Of a DNA stretch of 64,000 nucleotides, positions 60,379 through 64,000 are shown piece by piece. The position numbers and the translations under genes are program-made. Every line of letters begins with the position of its first letter. Positions within the stretch are counted from its first letter, which is position 1. The notes under the pieces are model-generated. The model worked only from the letters and a program-made list of their open reading frames with translations, searched no databases and was not told the origin of the DNA. Origin of the DNA: Paraburkholderia sp. BL23I1N1 (GTDB lineage Bacteria; Pseudomonadota; Gammaproteobacteria; Burkholderiales; Burkholderiaceae); the NCBI RefSeq assembly GCF_003610295.1, contig NZ_RAPV01000001.1:4464001-4528000 (forward strand), read 5' to 3'.

Positions 60379-61284
60379 ATGAACTCACGATATGTCGGAT
60401 ACCTGTTTTGCGCGCTGGCGATGATCGGGGTCGGCAGCACGGTTGTCGTCAGCAAATCGATCGCCAGCGGATTGCCGCCGTTTAGCGCGACCGCATTGCG
60501 TTTTGCCATTGCGTTTCCGCTGTTCGTGCTGGTGATGCGCTGGCGCGGCGTGCGCTGGCCGCGTCTCGATCGACGTGACACGATGCTCGTGATCGCTCAG
60601 GCGGGGGCGGGCAGCGTCGGCTATACGGTGTTGCTCATCAGTGGGATGAAGCTCGCGTCGGCCGCCGATGCAGGTGTGATTGCCGGCACGCTGCCGGCGG
60701 TGTCGGCCGTGGTCGCCATGCTTGCACTGGGTGAGCGCCCCGCGCCCGCGTTGATCGGCGCGATCGTTCTTGCCACTCTGGGCGTGCTGGTGTGTACCGT
60801 GCATATCGACGATTTCGCCGCGCCGCGTGCGGCCGGTTCGCTGGCGGGTAACGCGTTGGTGTTCGCGGCGATCGTCTGCGAGGCGCTTTTCATTCTGCTC
60901 AATCGCAAGTTGCGCACGCCGGTCGCGCCGCTGCCGCTGTCCGCGTTGATGTGTGGCTTCGGTTTCGCGGTGGCGATCGTGCCGGCGTGCTTCGAAAGGC
61001 CCTGGAGCGTGCCATTCGATGCGAGCGCCTTGAGTGGCGTGCTGTATTACGCGCTCGTGCCGACCGTGGCGGGTTTCGTTCTCTGGTATGCGGGCGCTGC
61101 GCGCATCAGCGGCGCGGAAGCCGGACTCATGACCGCGCTCGTGCCGGTGAGCGCGGTCGGGTTGGCCGCTCTCGTGTTACGGGAACCGGTCAGCGCCGCG
61201 CCGCTCGCGGGTGTCGCATGCGTGCTCGGCGCGGTGTTGCTGGCCACCTTCGGGCAGATGCGTATTGTGCGCAGCGCGGCGTGA
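60379..61284 (+). CDS. EamA/DMT-family transporter
   Basis: The 301-residue protein has ten transmembrane segments and two EamA halves. The first begins YLFCALAMIGVGSTVVVSKSIASGLPPFSATALRF; the second follows GNALVFAAIVCEALFILLNRKL. EamA proteins export amino acids or metabolites or, in this branch, have an unknown substrate. Confidence 0.88.
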   Translation: MNSRYVGYLFCALAMIGVGSTVVVSKSIASGLPPFSATALRFAIAFPLFVLVMRWRGVRWPRLDRRDTMLVIAQAGAGSVGYTVLLISGMKLASAADAGVIAGTLPAVSAVVAMLALGERPAPALIGAIVLATLGVLVCTVHIDDFAAPRAAGSLAGNALVFAAIVCEALFILLNRKLRTPVAPLPLSALMCGFGFAVAIVPACFERPWSVPFDASALSGVLYYALVPTVAGFVLWYAGAARISGAEAGLMTALVPVSAVGLAALVLREPVSAAPLAGVACVLGAVLLATFGQMRIVRSAA

Positions 61285-61358
61285 GGTACTGGTCGGAAGG
61301 CAGGCTTTTTGGGCCTGCACTTCCTGGGCCGTAGTTCGAAGCCGTGGCGCGAAGCGAT

Positions 61359-61997
61359 TCAGGTATTGGCGACCGCCACCACGCCGGGATTGCCCACGAT
61401 CGACAGAAACTCGCGACGCGTCGACGGATCGGTGCGGAACGTGCCCAGCATGCGCGAGGTGACCATCGTGACACCGGCTTTGTGTACGCCCCGTGTGGAC
61501 ATGCATTGATGCGCGGCTTCGAGAATCACGCCGACGCCGGCTGGTTGCAGCACGTCGTTCAACGTATCGGCGATCTGCACGGTCATCTTTTCCTGGATCT
61601 GCAGTCGTTTGGCGAACGCATCGACGAGGCGCGCCAGCTTCGAAATGCCGACCACCCGATGCCCGGGGAGATAGGCAACGTGCGCCCGCCCGATGATCGG
61701 CACCATGTGGTGTTCGCAATAGCTTTCGAAGCGGATGTCTTTCAGCACGATCATTTCGTCGTAGCCGTCCACTTCGGAGAAGGTGCGGGCGAGGATCTCG
61801 CGCGGGTCGACCTGATAACCCGCGTAGAACTCCTCATAGGAGCGCACCACGCGCGCAGGCGTATCGATCAGACCTTCGCGCTTGGGATCGTCGCCGGCCC
61901 AACGCAGCAGCACGCGAACTGCTGCTTCAGCTTCGTCGCGGCTCGGGCGCTCCGCTGCGGCCGAGGGTTTGGTTTTCTTTGGTTTGCTGCTGGCCAT
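61359..61997 (-). CDS. folE: GTP cyclohydrolase I
   Basis: The 212-residue enzyme has zinc ligands in [20 protein letters not shown] (Cys and His) and in [13 protein letters not shown] (Cys). The Q-I-A-D-T-L helix is in [11 protein letters not shown]. It converts GTP to dihydroneopterin triphosphate for folate or pterin synthesis. The start at 61997 follows GAGGAG; an upstream in-frame start at 62063 lacks a ribosome site. Many Burkholderia carry a second folE copy. Confidence 0.93.
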   Translation of the reverse strand: MASSKPKKTKPSAAAERPSRDEAEAAVRVLLRWAGDDPKREGLIDTPARVVRSYEEFYAGYQVDPREILARTFSEVDGYDEMIVLKDIRFESYCEHHMVPIIGRAHVAYLPGHRVVGISKLARLVDAFAKRLQIQEKMTVQIADTLNDVLQPAGVGVILEAAHQCMSTRGVHKAGVTMVTSRMLGTFRTDPSTRREFLSIVGNPGVVAVANT

Positions 61998-62120
61998 CCG
62001 TCGCTCCTCTGGGATCGCGCGTCGACGCTGGACGGAGCGCGCGGGGTCAATGAGTGCGGCCATTGTTCCATGTTTTGCGCCGGGTGGTGCCGATGACCCT
62101 TTCGCGGACGGGGCGCGAGC

Positions 62121-63050
62121 TCACTTCGGCCACTCGTCCATGGCGTCGTTGAAGAGTTCGGCGACGATACCGCGCAGCCAGCTCGCCCGCGGATCGTTAT
62201 GAAACTTGCGATGCCAGTGCTGTCGCAGATCGAAGCGCGGCAACGGCAGCGGCGGCTCGACCAGCGTGATCGACGCATGCTCCGACACGTACGCGAAACC
62301 GATGGCATGCGGCACGGTCGCGAGCAGATCGGTGCGTGCGAGGATGAACGGCAGACTCATGAAGTGCGGCGTTTCGAGTACGGCGCGGCGCTTGATGCGT
62401 TTCTTTTCCAGGAAGTGTTCGAGGACTTCCTGACTGCGTCCTTCGGCCCGTACGACTGCGTGGCCCGACGCGACGTACTGCTGCAATGTGAGCGGCGCCT
62501 TCGAAAGGGGGTGCCCTGTCCGCATGAGGCAGATGAATCGATGGGTGAAGAGCCGTTGCTGGAAGAAGTTGTTGCCTGACAGATCGGGGAAATAGCCCAC
62601 GGCGAGATCGACGTCGCCCGATTCGAGTCCACGTTCCACGTGCGAGGGCGAGAGCGACACCGAGCGCAGATTCGCATATGGCGCGCGTTCGGCGAACAGT
62701 TGCAGGAGCCGCGGCAGGAAGACGATTTCGCCGACGTCGGAGAGCGCGATGGAGAAGGTATGGGTGCTGGTGGCCGGATCGAAGTCCTGCACGTCGAGCA
62801 TGCCTTTCTCGATACGCAGGAGCGCGTCGCGGGCGGCGGGGAGAATGGCGAGCGCGCGCGGCGTGGGTTCCATGCCTTTGGATGTTCTGACGAAGAGTGG
62901 ATCGTCGAAGTATTCCCGTAGACGGCCTAGCGCGGTGCTGACGCGGGGTTGGCTGACGCCGAGTTGGTCCGCCGCGCGGCTGACATTGCAGGTGTCTTCC
63001 ATTGCTACGAGGTAGGGGATCAGGTTTAGATCCAGGTTTGTGTTGGGCAT
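62121..63050 (-). CDS. LysR-family transcriptional regulator
   Basis: The 309-residue LysR regulator has a winged HTH (VAMEDTCNVSRAADQLGVSQPRVSTALGRLREYFDDPLFVRTSKGMEPTPRA) and a C-terminal substrate-binding domain (DVGEIVFLPRLLQLFAERAPYANL). The N-terminal pattern is of the NahR/PcaR/LeuO-like branch. The target is unknown; the divergent side has been taken by an insertion sequence. Confidence 0.9.
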   Translation of the reverse strand: MPNTNLDLNLIPYLVAMEDTCNVSRAADQLGVSQPRVSTALGRLREYFDDPLFVRTSKGMEPTPRALAILPAARDALLRIEKGMLDVQDFDPATSTHTFSIALSDVGEIVFLPRLLQLFAERAPYANLRSVSLSPSHVERGLESGDVDLAVGYFPDLSGNNFFQQRLFTHRFICLMRTGHPLSKAPLTLQQYVASGHAVVRAEGRSQEVLEHFLEKKRIKRRAVLETPHFMSLPFILARTDLLATVPHAIGFAYVSEHASITLVEPPLPLPRFDLRQHWHRKFHNDPRASWLRGIVAELFNDAMDEWPK

Positions 63051-63167
63051 GCTGAGGTTTTTTGCCTGCGGCGCTTTTTCGGGGTTGGGTATTTGGTTTC
63101 TGGATAGAGGGTAGTTTAATAATCTTTGTTTTGGATAGTGGTTTTTTGCCGTGCGGCGCTTGGTCTT

Positions 63168-63236
63168 TTGTATGCCTACGGTGTTGGCCTTTCCTTGCTT
63201 TGTTAGTGGTCTATTAGCGTCGCCCCTGTGCGGGGC
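63168..63236 (-). repeat. dispersed hairpin repeat, copy B
   Basis: The inverse of the right part of the 38.3-kb repeat. It shares the 29-mer starting GCCCCGCACAGGGGCGACGC and the later CAAGGAAAGGCCAAC. The long CCTACTTTTC hairpin expected beyond 63236 is absent and IS-related sequence begins, so an insertion probably cut the repeat here. Confidence 0.7.
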
Positions 63237-63263
63237 AATGCTCTCAACTTAAGCCCCACTGCA

Positions 63264-64000
63264 TCAGGCGAGTTTGTAGGCGAGATGGAAGTGGGGCTTG
63301 GCTTTTCTGGGTGGCCTTGGATAGGAGCGTGAGGGCTGTATCCGGCATCGGGTCTGGTGGATCATTTCCAGCACACCGGCAAGGCCGTCCAGACAGCGCC
63401 GGATGCGCAGAAGGCACGCGCCGAGGATGGGCTTTAGTGCGCCCAGTGCGTACACCCGGTTAGGACGGCTGGCATGTCTGTCGTCGTGCGGCGCATCGAG
63501 ATCGCTGAGCAATGTACACAGGTTGTCGGCGAGGATTTTTGCACCGAAGTCCTGCTGCAATGCCAGGTAATCGAGGCCTGTAACGGCTTCCAGCCTGAGA
63601 CGGTGCTTGAGTCGTTTGAACGCCTCCTCGACCCGCCAGCGTTGGTGATAGAGCGCGCCGAACGATGCGGCCGGATAACGCTCGCCATCGAGCAGCGAGG
63701 TCATCAGCACACGCACGCGCCCGCCTGGCGTGACGTCGCGGATCAGCCGCACGGTCGTCGGCGTACGCGCCAGTTCATAGTCGCGGGCATCCAGTTCGCT
63801 GGGCGCCTCCAGTGTCACGACGCGCTCGGCTTTACCGCTGCGGGCAAAGACGGTGACGCACTTCCAGTTACGCGCATCCACGCGCATGCAGAACGGGATC
63901 TCGCGCTGCGCGAGCGCCGCCACCATCGCGTTGCCGATATAGCCGCGATCGAGCAGCAGCAGGTCGGTGCGCGGCTGCAGTACATCGAGGGCTTCGAACA
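63264..64000 (-). CDS. IS4-family transposase (5' end beyond window)
   Basis: The C-terminal part of an IS4-family DDE transposase, different from the two copies at 23 and 37 kb. The frame is open from the window edge (QPRTDLLLLDRGYIGNAMVAAL, with the second catalytic Asp in DRGYIG) and ends at 63264. The Y-x2-R-x3-E-x6-K motif is in LYHQRWRVEEAFKRLKHRL. The left end of the element probably lies near 63237-63245. Confidence 0.85.
   Translation of the reverse strand, partial: FEALDVLQPRTDLLLLDRGYIGNAMVAALAQREIPFCMRVDARNWKCVTVFARSGKAERVVTLEAPSELDARDYELARTPTTVRLIRDVTPGGRVRVLMTSLLDGERYPAASFGALYHQRWRVEEAFKRLKHRLRLEAVTGLDYLALQQDFGAKILADNLCTLLSDLDAPHDDRHASRPNRVYALGALKPILGACLLRIRRCLDGLAGVLEMIHQTRCRIQPSRSYPRPPRKAKPHFHLAYKLA

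Noticed and set aside
1..64000. tRNA, rRNA, prophage or integrated conjugative element
   Set aside because: No tRNA cloverleaf, rRNA sequence, structural phage genes or conjugation genes were recognised. Mobile DNA is limited to insertion sequences and recombinase/TniQ fragments.

Overview
The window reads as chromosomal DNA of a GC-rich beta-proteobacterium, most likely Paraburkholderia (Burkholderia sensu lato). The signs are a LuxI/RsaL/LuxR locus of BraI/BraR type, a Burkholderia-type porin, a CbpA/CbpM chaperone pair, several short families typical of these genomes, and a dispersed hairpin repeat near 38.3 and 63.2 kb. I see no rRNA, tRNA or CRISPR array.

Region 1 (1-10 kb and 16.6-19.6 kb) looks like a low-oxygen/stress island resembling the lxa locus of B. 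cenocepacia. It holds a CBS-BON protein, a broken Zn-alcohol dehydrogenase, a phosphotransferase-ATPase fusion, Hsp20, a nitroreductase, ChaB and rhomboid remnants, a DHH protein, CbpA/CbpM, a hemerythrin, a broken EgtB/SenA-like enzyme, an FNR regulator and a broken universal stress protein. Four perfect FNR-type sites (TTGAY-N4-RTCAA) lie upstream of genes between 4.2 and 9.3 kb, so the FNR at 18.1-18.9 kb probably controls the island. A mobile-element graveyard (10.3-16.4 kb) splits it: an IS3 element broken by an intact IS110, a serine-recombinase fragment, two IS5-family elements and a TniQ-like fragment.

Region 2 (19.7-36.6 kb) has a GntR/FadR regulator, the quorum-sensing locus, and an aldonic-acid uptake and catabolism cluster: a DapA-family aldolase/dehydratase interrupted by an amber codon, an SMP-30 lactonase, a four-gene ABC importer, an IlvD/Edd sugar-acid dehydratase and an SDR. 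Short sites of the form TTGYNTGACAA recur in the promoters of the cluster and, with one mismatch, before the GntR gene, which ties the regulator to the cluster. Two 1450-bp copies of one IS4-family element lie in inverted orientation at 22.9 and 36.85 kb. Each has its own 10-bp target duplication. An EpsC-type serine acetyltransferase and an AraC regulator close the region.

Region 3 (38-50 kb) contains a broken YdjM-like gene with a 12-bp repeat tract, a lipoprotein, a porin, a candidate sRNA with tandem terminators, PhoX, an amber-interrupted conserved gene, and a tight four-gene operon (CDP-alcohol phosphatidyltransferase, 2OG-Fe(II) oxygenase, flippase-like membrane protein, nucleotidyltransferase). 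That operon looks like an undescribed CDP-activated lipid or phosphonolipid head-group pathway, with a PmrA-like box upstream.

Region 4 (49.5-64 kb) is mostly core genes: an MFS transporter, gamma-glutamyltransferase, a trypsin/PDZ protease, a VOC protein, a polyphosphate group (PPK2, Pit, CHAD), a DedA-rhodanese fusion, an EamA exporter, FolE, a LysR regulator, and an IS4-family transposase that runs off the end.

The number of broken genes is high for 64 kb. Single-base indels are concentrated in three genes, which may be real decay or patches of poor sequence.
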